Shown here one piece after another: positions 26,651-36,679 of a stretch of DNA of 64,000 bases. Both the position numbers and the translations under genes were made by a program. Every line of letters begins with the position of its first letter. Within the stretch, counting starts at the first letter, position 1. Below the pieces are notes generated by a model. It saw nothing but the letters and a program-made list of their open reading frames with translations. It did no database searches and had not been told where the DNA came from. The DNA is from Lewinellaceae bacterium (GTDB lineage: Bacteria > Bacteroidota > Bacteroidia > Chitinophagales > Saprospiraceae). The stretch covers positions 1,798,001 to 1,862,000 of the forward strand of contig JACJYL010000001.1 in the NCBI GenBank assembly GCA_020636105.1, in the 5' to 3' direction.

Positions 26651-29600
26651 TTATTTGCTTAACACAAATATGGCACTTTCTGATTGTCCTTCACTCTGCA
26701 AATTCAACAGGTAAATGCTATTCACGTAACCCCCTGAAGTCATGTCCACCTTAATGACGGATTCAACCAATTCTTCTTTCTGATAATTCCAAACCTCCCT
26801 TCCTAATTGATCGTAAATGGCAATGCTTATGGATTTACCCACATAATTACTTACATCAACCTGTAAAATTCCGGCAGTCGGGTTCGGATAAATATTCAGT
26901 CCTTCTTTTGGTGACAAATTGGATTCAACCTGTCCAGGATCAATTGATTCGGCAAAATTAGGGTTGGTTGGTGCACCGGTGTTGATGAAACTGCAATTTA
27001 GGTTCCAGTTCCACACCACGTTGTGATCCGAAACCACTCTGTCGTTGCTGATGAAAATACCCGTCATATAAGTCGTAAGTGTAGCCCCTGAATCACTCAC
27101 ATCCAGCCCTTCCGGAGCATAAATACTCAAGGTCACATTCGAGCCCTGTCCCACCTGGGCAACATCTGCCACATAAATTACACTGGTATAACCGTCAGGA
27201 TTAACCGTATTGGTCTGCCCTATGGTCATTTTCTTTCTGATCATCATTTCTGTTGGCTGATTGAAAATGATCGTGGCATTTTTTGACGTTACCAGGTTCT
27301 TAACGAATACTTCTGGACTGGTCATGATCAATGTAGCTCCTGTTCCAACCGTAATATAACCGTAATGGCTTCCACTAAGGGTCATCGTCATGTTCGCAGG
27401 AACATTAACGTTGTTCAGGTCATTAAATGGATTGCTTCGGAACTGGGGATACGGAAGATTCCAGTCTGCATTGATGAAGTTGTTCACAAAACTGCTGCCA
27501 TCCACCGTCACACCAGCGGCATTCGCCTTCATGAAAGTCAGGATAGAGGAGTTCTGGGAAACTTCTGCTTCGTCAGCATCTTTAATGCCAACCCCGCCGC
27601 CGATGACATCGGATTCATACATCTCGAATTCCTGGCCGGAAATGATGGTATAAGCAGAAAGCAGGGTGGAAATATCCACATTCACGGTCGTCGAAACTTC
27701 AGTGGAACATCCCAGTGCATCCGTCACCACAACGCTATAAGTGCCGTTGGCCGGAGCAATAACCGTCGGGCTGTCGCCCAAACCGTCAGACCATGCAAAG
27801 GTCAGCGGATAGGTCAGCGCCTGTGGATTCAGCACATTGGCCGTCAGCACCTTGATGCCCTGGCACCAGGTCGGCAGGTTTGTCTGACTGATCGTCACTT
27901 GAGGGACCGGATTGATGGTGATGGTAAAACTACAAGATACCGATAAGCCGGCGGCATCGTAGAAGGTATAAACGACATTATAGGTACCCACTTCAAAGAA
28001 ATCATCCGGGTCGTAATTATTCGTCGAAGCAACCACACCGCAGTTGTCATCCGCTGCAGGAGGTGTCCAGGAAACATTCTGGGCTCCGCAAAGGGTAATG
28101 TTGCCAGGACAAGGCGTGGTCAGCCATGGAGCCTGGGTATCATTAACAATAATATCAAAGGTACAAACATCCGTCAGGCCGGCTGCATCTGTGGCCGTAC
28201 AGGTCACGGTAGTCGTTCCGACCGGGAAGAAATCCCCTGAAGATACCTCGGTAAGCGGGCCGCCACCTGGTGCTGGTGTTTCCACACAGAAAGGCGTCTT
28301 TTCAAAAGAAGAAAACGAACCTCCCTGGGCGAAGGTCTGTCCATTGCTGGACAGGGCGTAAGAACCACTGCCGTAGGTACAGCACATGCCGTCTCCTGCA
28401 GAGTCCTTGATCAAAAACAGATATTCCCCATCCGGAAGATTGATCGGAATGTTCAGCGTGGAACCATCCGGTTCAGATCCATAGGTGCCTCCTGAAGCGA
28501 CCATAATTTCTTGCGGCAATTGCAGGATCATCCAGGACGTTTCCTGAGGATAATTATCAAAAGTCAGACTGAGATTGAGGTTGTTGGTAGCGCAGTTGCC
28601 TGAGCCGCCGCCATTGTCGCCACCGATGGTGCAGACAACGGTTACATCGCCACAATTATCCGTAGCACTGACGTTGAAGGGCACGTTGGCACCGCATTGG
28701 CCTGCAGCATTACTAACAGTTATCGGACTGGTCGGACAAGAAATTTCCGGTTTGGTTATATCCTCTACGATTACTGTTTGTACCTGTGTTTTTGAATTTC
28801 CGTTGCCATCATTGTAGGTCCAGGTAATATTATAGGTTCCCTGTGTATTATAGGTTGTCGGTGAATTCGTCGTGCCTACAATCATACCGGCGCAATTATC
28901 ATTAGCCTTCGGTGGCGTTACAGAGGCACCACATTGGCCGGTGATCGTTGGCAGATTCGCTACATTCGGAACAGGCATGGTCGTATCGTCAACGATTACC
29001 GTCTGAACCTGTGTTTCTATATTTCCATTGCCATCATTATAAGACCAGGTAATATAAAACGTGCCCTGGGCATTATAGGTAGTCGGTGAATTCGTCGTGC
29101 CTACAATCATACCGGCGCAATTATCATTAGCCTTCGGTGCCGTTACAGAAGCACCACATTGACCCGTGATCGTAGGAAGATTCGCTACCGTCGGAACAGG
29201 TTTCATGGTATCGTCAACGATTACCGTCTGAACCTGGGTTTCTATATTTCCATTGCCATCATTATAAGACCAGGTAATATAAAACGTGCCCTGGGCATTA
29301 TAGGTAGTCGGTGAATTCGTCGTGCCTACAATCATACCGGCGCAATTATCATTCGCCTTCGGTGGCGTTACAGAAGCACTACATTGGCCGGTGACAGTAG
29401 GGAGATTCGATACTGTTGGAACAGGTTTCATAGTATCGTCAACGATTACCGTTTGTACCTGTGTTTTTGAATTTCCGTTGCCATCATTGTAGGTCCAGGT
29501 AATATTATAGGTTCCCTGTGTATTATAGGTTGTCGGTGAATTCGTCGTGCCTACAATCGTACCCGCACAATTATCAGTCGCCGTCGGTGGCGTTACAGAA

Positions 29601-31081
29601 GCACTACATTGGCCGGTGACAGTAGGAAGATTGGTTACATTGGGAACAGGCTTTGAGTTGTCCACCACTGTCACTGTGGCCGTACATTGAGAAGTCGCCC
29701 CTTCATCATCTGTAACCGTAAGGGTTACTGTATTATTATTGCCAATGTTATTACAACCAAAGGTATTGTTATTTAAAACCATCGACGCCAATCCACAATC
29801 GTACGTACTATTATTGTCGATATCCGAAGTGGAAATAGTAGCTACCCCGTTGCTGTTCAAATACACGATTTTGTTTTTACAACTCGCCATGGGGCCGTTA
29901 CAGGCTGCCCCAACCGTAACCTGGTAAGTAAAAGTATTACTGGCTGCTACCGGACAGTTGTCGTCCTGAACGGAAATGGTAAAAAAGTGCGTTTGATTCT
30001 GGTCTGATAGCTGGGGTGTCCAACAAAACTGGGTAGAGGGATTGGTTACGAATCCGGTAGGCAAGGAAGGAGAAAAGCTTCCTCCTGATATACCATTATT
30101 GGTCGACATTTTAACCTTGTCGCCGGCGTTAGGGTCGCTTCCGTTTATATTAAAACAAAGTTGCTGACCTGGAGTGGCATTATACAAATAAGGCCCGGAA
30201 GCCGTCGGGGCGCTATTAGCACCACAGTTTCCTATATTAAACTGAATATCCCTGACGACCTGACCTATTTGAACATTATTGCGGTATTCTTTAACGATTA
30301 CACATAAAACACCTACCTGAATAAATGAAGGGGTAAAAGTAATGGCACCGGTATTCGGATTAATGGACACTCCTCCCGATGTGGCCAGGGGGCTCGTTCC
30401 ACTGTAGCCCGCATTATAATTAACCGGATTCCCAGGTCCTTCATAACAATTACCGAGTGAAAAGACCAATTGGTCTCCATCTGGATCTGTTACACCATGA
30501 TTATAATTCACCACTTGTCCTACGCAACCACTTGCTGAGGCCGGGTTCAAAAATACGGGTGAATTATTACAAATCGATGCATTGTTATAAATTAAAGCTT
30601 CGATGTAGAGAGATTGAGATCCTGGATTATTAAGGGTTGTAATAACACTGTTTCTGGCATTCACACTCACACTAATGGTATAAATACAGCTATTGCTCGG
30701 TAAATTTAAAGTTCCCCTGAAAACGTGTTTTTCCACACCAGGTATGGATCCTCCCTGGCATTCACTGGTTCCCGTACCGCATGTCTGAGTGATATCTTCT
30801 ATCGATTCCCTGGTTAGGGTTATTGATGAGGATCCACATGATGACTGGTAGTTCAATGACACTGTACTTCCCATTGATATGCCACCACAATCTCTAAAAA
30901 AATTGTAGGTGATCCTGTAATCATTATTTCCTAAGCAGGTGTAGGTAAGTTCTGCCCCGAGAGCATGTGAGGCCCTGGCCTGAGGTAAAAAAGTCAAAAA
31001 AGTAAAAAAGAAAATCCCCAGGAGCATTACCCTGATTTTCTTTGTTGTTTTGTCAATTGAGTAAAAATTTGATTGTCCCAT
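26651..31081 (-). CDS. Giant T9SS-sorted protein with tandem HYR-type Ig-like repeats
   Basis: A 1476-residue exported protein. The N-terminus carries a signal sequence whose hydrophobic core is LLGIFFFTFLTFLPQARAS; an internal Met at 19 is an alternative start. Residues about 37-390 form the Cys-rich region common in Bacteroidota gliding/adhesin-type proteins (LTYTCLGNNDYRITYNFFRD) with a cadherin-like VTDPDGDQL. Residues about 470-775 hold four nearly identical 75-residue HYR-like repeats (NLPTVTGQCSASVTPP, TTYNAQGT, WSYNDGNGN), followed by further HYR domains and a PKD-like domain. The sorting domain begins LNIYPNPTAGIL near residue 1400. The role is probably adhesion or surface-layer structure. 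Confidence 0.88.
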   Translation of the reverse strand: MGQSNFYSIDKTTKKIRVMLLGIFFFTFLTFLPQARASHALGAELTYTCLGNNDYRITYNFFRDCGGISMGSTVSLNYQSSCGSSSITLTRESIEDITQTCGTGTSECQGGSIPGVEKHVFRGTLNLPSNSCIYTISVSVNARNSVITTLNNPGSQSLYIEALIYNNASICNNSPVFLNPASASGCVGQVVNYNHGVTDPDGDQLVFSLGNCYEGPGNPVNYNAGYSGTSPLATSGGVSINPNTGAITFTPSFIQVGVLCVIVKEYRNNVQIGQVVRDIQFNIGNCGANSAPTASGPYLYNATPGQQLCFNINGSDPNAGDKVKMSTNNGISGGSFSPSLPTGFVTNPSTQFCWTPQLSDQNQTHFFTISVQDDNCPVAASNTFTYQVTVGAACNGPMASCKNKIVYLNSNGVATISTSDIDNNSTYDCGLASMVLNNNTFGCNNIGNNNTVTLTVTDDEGATSQCTATVTVVDNSKPVPNVTNLPTVTGQCSASVTPPTATDNCAGTIVGTTNSPTTYNTQGTYNITWTYNDGNGNSKTQVQTVIVDDTMKPVPTVSNLPTVTGQCSASVTPPKANDNCAGMIVGTTNSPTTYNAQGTFYITWSYNDGNGNIETQVQTVIVDDTMKPVPTVANLPTITGQCGASVTAPKANDNCAGMIVGTTNSPTTYNAQGTFYITWSYNDGNGNIETQVQTVIVDDTTMPVPNVANLPTITGQCGASVTPPKANDNCAGMIVGTTNSPTTYNTQGTYNITWTYNDGNGNSKTQVQTVIVEDITKPEISCPTSPITVSNAAGQCGANVPFNVSATDNCGDVTVVCTIGGDNGGGSGNCATNNLNLSLTFDNYPQETSWMILQLPQEIMVASGGTYGSEPDGSTLNIPINLPDGEYLFLIKDSAGDGMCCTYGSGSYALSSNGQTFAQGGSFSSFEKTPFCVETPAPGGGPLTEVSSGDFFPVGTTTVTCTATDAAGLTDVCTFDIIVNDTQAPWLTTPCPGNITLCGAQNVSWTPPAADDNCGVVASTNNYDPDDFFEVGTYNVVYTFYDAAGLSVSCSFTITINPVPQVTISQTNLPTWCQGIKVLTANVLNPQALTYPLTFAWSDGLGDSPTVIAPANGTYSVVVTDALGCSTEVSTTVNVDISTLLSAYTIISGQEFEMYESDVIGGGVGIKDADEAEVSQNSSILTFMKANAAGVTVDGSSFVNNFINADWNLPYPQFRSNPFNDLNNVNVPANMTMTLSGSHYGYITVGTGATLIMTSPEVFVKNLVTSKNATIIFNQPTEMMIRKKMTIGQTNTVNPDGYTSVIYVADVAQVGQGSNVTLSIYAPEGLDVSDSGATLTTYMTGIFISNDRVVSDHNVVWNWNLNCSFINTGAPTNPNFAESIDPGQVESNLSPKEGLNIYPNPTAGILQVDVSNYVGKSISIAIYDQLGREVWNYQKEELVESVIKVDMTSGGYVNSIYLLNLQSEGQSESAIFVLSK
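28761..29659 (-). repeat. Four tandem 225-bp coding repeats within the HYR protein
   Basis: The sequence ATCGTCAACGATTACCGT recurs at 28985, 29210 and 29435, exactly 225 bp apart, with a fourth, more diverged copy starting near 28761. Copies 2 and 3 (in transcript order) share FYITWSYNDGNGNIETQ, while the outer copies share NITWTYNDGNGNSKTQ, which suggests recent duplication or gene conversion of the inner pair. Confidence 0.9.
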
Positions 31082-31752
31082 AATTAAATTTGATTTTCGG
31101 TAAAAATTGTTTTTATATTAAAATTGTTGTTCCAAAGTTAAATCCGGTATCCCCACTCTTATCTTCAAAAAAGGCACAACCGTGGCTTTTACATCAAGGT
31201 AAATTCCGGATATAGCAAAATATTGGACAGGCAATACCTGCCCCAAAGACATTCGAGTGTGTATTACGTGTAAATTGTCATGTAAAAAATCCACCCTGCG
31301 GAAAAATTCCGAAGGAAAATTATGGGGGAATTCTAAATAAAAAGGAGAAATTAGAAACAAGTCATTGAATTTCCAATCAGCTAGTGATCAGAAACCTGGC
31401 AATAATGTTACGTGTTTTTGAAAGGGAAAGCCTTTTAGTCAGGCATTTTACATTTTCAGCCCTCATTTTCATGGGAGTCTGAAAGAACATTCGATCAATT
31501 CTAAAAAATAATAAGATCAAAGTTAAGCCTTTATTTAACATCAAAAAACACTTAACAATATTTTTTTGATTTTTTTTAAGAATTCGTTTCTTTTTCCTTT
31601 GGGAATTTGAATCTCATTTCCTCAAAATGTACCTTTGCAGCGAGAAAAAATCAGGGAAATAGGCAGGTGAGCAACCTCAAAAATCTCTGGTGATCTATAA
31701 AACCTAACTACCTGTTCCACAAGCCGGCCAGGTGTAAATAAAACAATATATA
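31082..31752. other. 671-bp spacer with divergent promoters
   Basis: Lies between the start of the HYR protein gene (minus) and pruA (plus). A TAACTTTG box on the minus strand (31133-31140) may serve the HYR gene. The pruA promoter is at 31606-31637. I see no gene in the remainder; its base composition is AT-rich. Confidence 0.5.
31606..31637 (+). promoter_or_regulatory. Predicted promoter of pruA
   Basis: TTTG at 31606-31609 and TACCTTTG at 31630-31637, with 20-bp spacing, are a perfect fit to the Bacteroidota -33/-7 consensus. The expected transcript has a leader of about 110 nt before the pruA ATG. Confidence 0.8.
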
Positions 31753-33384
31753 ATGGCAAACGCATTTTTTGAAGTACCTATCGCAGAGAACGAACCCGTA
31801 TTGTCCTACGCTCCGGGTTCGCCGGAGAAGGCCGAATTAAAAGCCGCCATAGCTGAGGCTAAATCAAAACAACTCGATCTTCCCATGTTTATTGACGGCA
31901 AACCCGTCCAATCGGGTAAATTGGTTTCTATTCATCCCCCACACGAACTGAACCACACGCTGGGGCATTTCCACCGGGGAGAAGCTGAACACGTTGAAAT
32001 GGCCATCGAGGCTGCCATGAGAGCCAAAGATGCCTGGGCGGCCATGCCGTGGGAAGAACGTGCCGCCATATTCCTCAAGGCTGCAGACCTGCTCGCCGGA
32101 CCATACCGCGCGAAAATGAATGCGGCCACCATGTTATGCCAGTCCAAAAATGCCTTCCAGGCGGAGATCGACTGTGTGGCCGAGTTGTGTGATTTCTGGC
32201 GTTTCAATGTGCAATACATGACGGAAATTTACAGCGTCCAGCCGGAAAGTGCTGCGGGCATCTGGAACCGACTGGAATACCGGCCTTTGGAAGGGTTCGT
32301 TTTCGCACTGACGCCTTTCAATTTTACGTCCATCGCAGGAAACCTGCCCGGCGCTCCGGCCCTGATGGGAAATACCGTGGTGTGGAAACCTGCAGATACT
32401 GAAATTTACTCCGCCGCTGTCATTATGGAAATTTTTGAAGAGGCAGGTTTACCCGCGGGAGTCATCAACCTGGTTTTCGTCAGGGGTTCTGTTGCAGGGG
32501 ACGTCATTTTTAACCACCGTGACTTTGCCGGGTTGCACTTTACCGGAAGTACCGGGGTTTTTCAGACCCTTTGGAAGACCATTGGCGACAATATTTCAAA
32601 ATACAAATCTTATCCCCGTATCGTTGGGGAAACCGGCGGTAAAGACTTTGTTATAGCCCACCCTTCTTCCAATGCCAAACAAGTGGCCACAGCACTTGCC
32701 CGTGGAGCTTTTGAATTCCAGGGACAAAAATGTTCTGCGGCTTCACGTGCCTACATTCCTCAAAGTTTGTGGCCTGATGTCAAAAAATACCTGGTAGCGG
32801 ATTTGGCGGATTTCAAAATGGGAAGCCCGGAAGATTTTACCAATTTCATCAATGCCGTGATCGACGAAAAGGCCTTTGACAGCATCACGGGCTATATCGC
32901 CAATGCTAAAAATTCAAAGGATGTAGAGGTGATTGCCGGCGGAAATTATGACAAATCCAAAGGCTATTTTATCGAACCTACGGTTCTCCTGGCTAAAGAT
33001 CCTAAGTACACCACCATGTGCGAAGAGATTTTCGGCCCCGTGCTGACGATTTATGTATATGAAGATTCAAAATGGGAGGAAACCCTTCATTTGATGGATG
33101 AAACGTCTCCTTATGCATTGACCGGAGCCGTCTTTTCAAAGGATCGTGCCGCGGTAATTCAGGCGACAGATATTTTGAGAAACGCTGCCGGTAATTTCTA
33201 TATCAATGATAAACCAACAGGGGCTGTTGTGGGCCAGCAACCTTTCGGTGGTGCCAGAGGTTCGGGAACAAATGATAAAGCAGGTTCTGTACTGAATTTA
33301 TATCGTTGGGTTTCTCCACGTACCATTAAGGAAACTTTTGTTTCTCCGGTAGATTATCGTTATCCTTTTTTGGGAGCGAAGTAA
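31753..33384 (+). CDS. pruA: L-glutamate gamma-semialdehyde dehydrogenase (P5C dehydrogenase)
   Basis: Oxidises glutamate gamma-semialdehyde to glutamate with NAD+ (EC 1.2.1.88), the second step of proline catabolism. At 543 residues it is the monofunctional form, as in eukaryotes and Bacteroidota, and not the PutA fusion. The catalytic glutamate E293 is in GETGGKD and the catalytic cysteine C327 in GQKCSAASR. FTGSTGVF (263-270) is the NAD-binding GxTxxG region. No proline dehydrogenase gene is in the window. The gene ends before a strong inverted repeat. Confidence 0.96.
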   Translation: MANAFFEVPIAENEPVLSYAPGSPEKAELKAAIAEAKSKQLDLPMFIDGKPVQSGKLVSIHPPHELNHTLGHFHRGEAEHVEMAIEAAMRAKDAWAAMPWEERAAIFLKAADLLAGPYRAKMNAATMLCQSKNAFQAEIDCVAELCDFWRFNVQYMTEIYSVQPESAAGIWNRLEYRPLEGFVFALTPFNFTSIAGNLPGAPALMGNTVVWKPADTEIYSAAVIMEIFEEAGLPAGVINLVFVRGSVAGDVIFNHRDFAGLHFTGSTGVFQTLWKTIGDNISKYKSYPRIVGETGGKDFVIAHPSSNAKQVATALARGAFEFQGQKCSAASRAYIPQSLWPDVKKYLVADLADFKMGSPEDFTNFINAVIDEKAFDSITGYIANAKNSKDVEVIAGGNYDKSKGYFIEPTVLLAKDPKYTTMCEEIFGPVLTIYVYEDSKWEETLHLMDETSPYALTGAVFSKDRAAVIQATDILRNAAGNFYINDKPTGAVVGQQPFGGARGSGTNDKAGSVLNLYRWVSPRTIKETFVSPVDYRYPFLGAK

Positions 33385-33454
33385 TTTATTGAAAATACAT
33401 CAAAACAATCATTCAGCATTTTTAATATTTTATTGATTACCAATATATTGTATG

Positions 33455-33529
33455 GAAAATTTTAAAAATACAACCCTGTAAAAGTCATTCACTAAGAATT
33501 TTTTTCAAGGTTGTGTTTTTAAAATTTTC
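33455..33529. terminator. Bidirectional terminator between pruA and the radical SAM gene
   Basis: GAAAATTTTAAAAATACAAC (33455-33474, plus C) and GGTTGTGTTTTTAAAATTTT (33509-33528, plus C) are 21-bp inverted arms with a single mismatch, around a 33-bp loop. They lie between two convergent genes. Confidence 0.65.
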
Positions 33530-33538
33530 TGTTTTTTG

Positions 33539-34753
33539 TCAGAAAACACTTTTCTCAAAAGTATGACACTGACCCTGATTTAGAAGCGCCACCGCATCTT
33601 CGGCAGAGAATTCAAGGGCACTGCAGACCTTACCGGTGCAAAAAGGGCAGGCATGGGCATCTCCGTCGGTATCTATATAAAAAAACCTGTTCCCGCCACC
33701 AAAACACCCCATTCGGCGTTGATGGTACCCCAGGTAATTGACTATGGGGTAATCCTTGTAATCGGGATGATTGTTATATTCAGTATATAAATTTTCCAAC
33801 AGATCGATTTGAGCTTCGGAAAGCGCGACTTGCTGCCCGGCATACCTTCCACTTGCCCTGGGTTCTAAAATCTGAACAAAAGCTACCCCCAGTTTTTTAG
33901 CAAGCTCCATGTATAAACGGAGGCTCTCCGGATTGACAAATTCTTTAGACGCACATAGAGAAAGGGTAATGGCAAGTCCGGCCTTCCTGGCGTTGAGGGC
34001 CGCCCCAATGGCCCATTCGAAGGCTTTTTCATGGCCTCTGAAACGATTATGCCCTTCCGCATTGTAATGATCGAGGCTGATCATGACACCGGTCAACCCG
34101 GCAGCTTTTAAAGAAACGGCATTCTGCTCGGAAAGCCCCATCCCCGAGGTAATGATCCAGAAATCGGTACCTGTCCGGGCCTTTTTAAGAATCTTAAAGA
34201 TACTGTCCAGGCGAAGCATAGGCTCTCCCCCGCTAAGCATGATCTGGGTAGTGCCATATGCCTGGTATTTCAGCACCAATTCGATCAGGTCTTCATCGCT
34301 GAGTTTTTCCGGCTGGTTGAGATTGTCCCATTCAAAACAGTGCTCGCAATGCAAGGTGCATTTTTTTGTAATCGCAATAAACAAGGTTCTCAAGCCATTG
34401 TAAGGTTGATCAAAAAGCAAACTTTCCGCTTCCCGACGCTGCATGGACCGGGACGCTTCAGAAGGAAAAGAGGAGGAACCCAGCTTCCAGAAGTATTTCC
34501 CATCCACCCTGGCAAGTTTTACGAGCATTTTTTCTCCCTGGATGGATTTGAATTTCTTTCTTAATCCTTTAACGGCTTTAAAGGTCGCAAAAGGATTCCC
34601 GACCCTGGCATTAAAAATCCTCAATAATTGGGCTAATACCCGGAATCGGATCCACCTTATTTCCAACCCGTTGCTCACTATAGTCGAAGGCTGTTGTTCT
34701 ATAATGAGTAGCTCTTTCTCGCTTTTTCCCTGTTTTTCCTTAATTTTCACCAT
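33539..34753 (-). CDS. Radical SAM protein with SPASM-like C-terminal cysteines, unknown function
   Basis: A 404-residue protein with an unusual basic N-terminal extension of about 120 residues, a radical SAM core with CTLHCEHC (C132, C136, C139) and GGEP (175-178), and a C-terminal cysteine set (C351, C370, C373, C378) resembling a SPASM/twitch auxiliary cluster domain. Such enzymes modify peptides or proteins, or serve in cofactor synthesis. No short precursor peptide gene is visible beside it. The start lies 8 bp downstream of the stop of a large lipoprotein gene, so the two are one operon, and the lipoprotein is the obvious candidate partner or substrate. That link is inference. Confidence 0.82.
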   Translation of the reverse strand: MVKIKEKQGKSEKELLIIEQQPSTIVSNGLEIRWIRFRVLAQLLRIFNARVGNPFATFKAVKGLRKKFKSIQGEKMLVKLARVDGKYFWKLGSSSFPSEASRSMQRREAESLLFDQPYNGLRTLFIAITKKCTLHCEHCFEWDNLNQPEKLSDEDLIELVLKYQAYGTTQIMLSGGEPMLRLDSIFKILKKARTGTDFWIITSGMGLSEQNAVSLKAAGLTGVMISLDHYNAEGHNRFRGHEKAFEWAIGAALNARKAGLAITLSLCASKEFVNPESLRLYMELAKKLGVAFVQILEPRASGRYAGQQVALSEAQIDLLENLYTEYNNHPDYKDYPIVNYLGYHQRRMGCFGGGNRFFYIDTDGDAHACPFCTGKVCSALEFSAEDAVALLNQGQCHTFEKSVF

Positions 34754-34761
34754 AATGGAAT

Positions 34762-36408
34762 CTAGTTATTATTTGCCGGATTATCCGAAGCCAGTGAAGG
34801 TTCTTCCTTTTGGAGGAATTTGAGGTATTCTTCCCTGGAAAATTGCATGAAATAACCTGCTTTTTTGAATTTGTTGAGTTCCGTGATTTGAGGAAACCCT
34901 TCGTAATCACGTATCAATTCATAATATCCTCTTGAATGAAGAAAAACCGTCTGGCTCATTCCTTCCGGTATGGGCACCTCGAGAAACCTGACTTCTGCAA
35001 CTTCGCCTACCGAGGTTTGTTCCAGGTAAATCCTATCATTTTCTGCAAGCAAATCAGTAACTATTTCCCCGTCATTATTAACGGCCATAAGAGGTTTGAT
35101 CTCTGTCATGTTGAGAGCCTCATTTTCTGTGAAGTCCATGGCCACATGATCCAGTTCCCAATACATGAATCCGGTAGATAACTTTAATTCAATTTCTTTT
35201 CCTGTTACCGCTGAGAGATCAACGGGCACCACAAATTCGCGGTCCGCCAAAGGGCCAACGGTATGCAGGTAATCCACCAATTTCCACCCGGCGTCTGTCT
35301 TGAGATAAACAGATAAAGGGAAACCATTTTCCACAACCTTTTGAAGGCGTTCTTCATGGCTATCTTTTTTATGTTTATCCACCCATGGATTATACCTGCT
35401 GCCAAATTTTTCATTAAAGCATCCGTATAAATAATCGAGCCAGAGGGAGTTTTTTGCGGTAAATACCAGTTTTCCGGTTTGGACATTTCCAGGCCTCTCA
35501 AACTTCATCACCACTGCATTTTCATCAAAATCTGTTTCATTAAAAAGAAAAACATCACGATCCCTCGAAGACAAGGTATTTTTTACATCTGTGCCTGAAA
35601 GTGAGTAGACATTTTCAGGAGGTTGCTCAGCGGTGATCAAATAGGGTTGACCGTATTTGTCCAGGAGTACTTTTTCAGATTTTTGATGGTTGATCACCAT
35701 TAAACTAGCCACGTCTGTGTATTGTTTTTCTTTCAACTCATTGGTTATTCGAAGGCGGTAGGTGCCATCCACTGCACGGATGGAAGGCAAAGGCATATAA
35801 TCATCCCGTTCCAGGTTTTGCAGAATCGCACCGCCAAAGGTCTCTCCTTCAAAAACAAAACTTTCTCCATCATTTACATAAACGTAGGGGCATGAACTTT
35901 TGGTGAGCAGAATAATGATAATGAGCAAAACATAAGTACCTGCCAAAATGCCCAGGGTTCCCAAAACGTATGAAGCTACCGTTTTTCCTGTATTTTGCTC
36001 AATGATCCTGATCTCTTTAATGTCTTCGACAGGAATTTGCGTTTGACCGGGAAGCAAAATGGTATAATTTCGTAAATAGATATGCACCTCGTGTACGATG
36101 TCCTTTTCAAATTTTTTATATCGCGATGAACGAAATTCATCATAATAAACGGGTTTATCAATATTTTGAATGGTCCCGCTGAGCGCAATAGAATCCAGTT
36201 CAATATCCGTAATAAAAACCTCATTATTGTCTGAATGCACAATAAACTTCTTGTACACCTTCCCTATTTCAAAGATGGTAGGAATATCTGTAGGAGCGTT
36301 CGCGTATCCTACCGAAAAATAACGACAGGAAGTAGTTTGGAACAACAATAGTGCAGACAGGAAGTAAACAAGAAACCTTTTGGCTTGGTTTGAAAACAGG
36401 TTTTTCAT
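34762..36408 (-). CDS. Large membrane lipoprotein of unknown function
   Basis: A 548-residue protein with a lipoprotein signal peptide ending LLFQTTSC (Cys28). Residues about 50-130 look beta-rich. A strongly hydrophobic segment at about 145-170 (LGILAGTYVLLIIIILL) is followed at once by SCPYVYVNDGESFVFEGETF, a stretch I associate with uncharacterised Bacteroidota surface proteins. The remainder is a mixed alpha/beta domain with many aromatic and acidic residues. I do not recognise a catalytic motif. It is the first gene of a two-gene operon with the radical SAM protein. A TAAATTTG box 5 nt before the ATG suggests a leaderless start. Confidence 0.75.
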   Translation of the reverse strand: MKNLFSNQAKRFLVYFLSALLLFQTTSCRYFSVGYANAPTDIPTIFEIGKVYKKFIVHSDNNEVFITDIELDSIALSGTIQNIDKPVYYDEFRSSRYKKFEKDIVHEVHIYLRNYTILLPGQTQIPVEDIKEIRIIEQNTGKTVASYVLGTLGILAGTYVLLIIIILLTKSSCPYVYVNDGESFVFEGETFGGAILQNLERDDYMPLPSIRAVDGTYRLRITNELKEKQYTDVASLMVINHQKSEKVLLDKYGQPYLITAEQPPENVYSLSGTDVKNTLSSRDRDVFLFNETDFDENAVVMKFERPGNVQTGKLVFTAKNSLWLDYLYGCFNEKFGSRYNPWVDKHKKDSHEERLQKVVENGFPLSVYLKTDAGWKLVDYLHTVGPLADREFVVPVDLSAVTGKEIELKLSTGFMYWELDHVAMDFTENEALNMTEIKPLMAVNNDGEIVTDLLAENDRIYLEQTSVGEVAEVRFLEVPIPEGMSQTVFLHSRGYYELIRDYEGFPQITELNKFKKAGYFMQFSREEYLKFLQKEEPSLASDNPANNN

Positions 36409-36601
36409 CGTAGCAAATTTAGATAAGGAAAAATTATTTCTCTCAAAGCAAAAGCCGATCTATTCCAGGTTCAAAAGGGTTATATATCTATTCTAAAATA
36501 AATACCTGGTCAAAATACAATTTATTTATGGTAAAAAAACATTTGAAAAGTGGTAGTTTTTTGATGGCATTCCACACGAAAAAAAACAGGAGATGCTGTC
36601 T

Positions 36602-36645
36602 ATAAAAAAAAGTCCCGAATATTGACCGGGGTCAAAATTCGGGAC
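36602..36645 (-). terminator. Rho-independent terminator after ald
   Basis: GTCCCGAAT (36612-36620) pairs with ATTCGGGAC (36637-36645), with an inner TTGACC/GGTCAA helix. On the minus strand it is followed by eight T residues, placing it 35 bp beyond the ald stop codon. A T-run also follows on the plus strand. Confidence 0.88.
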
Positions 36646-36679
36646 GATCCTTTTTTAAATATATTTAAAAAGCTTGTTT

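Noticed and set aside
27365..27946. Plus-strand 193-residue frame in the HYR protein gene
   Set aside because: Shadow of repetitive beta-domain coding sequence on the minus strand; composition is His/Arg-rich and not protein-like.
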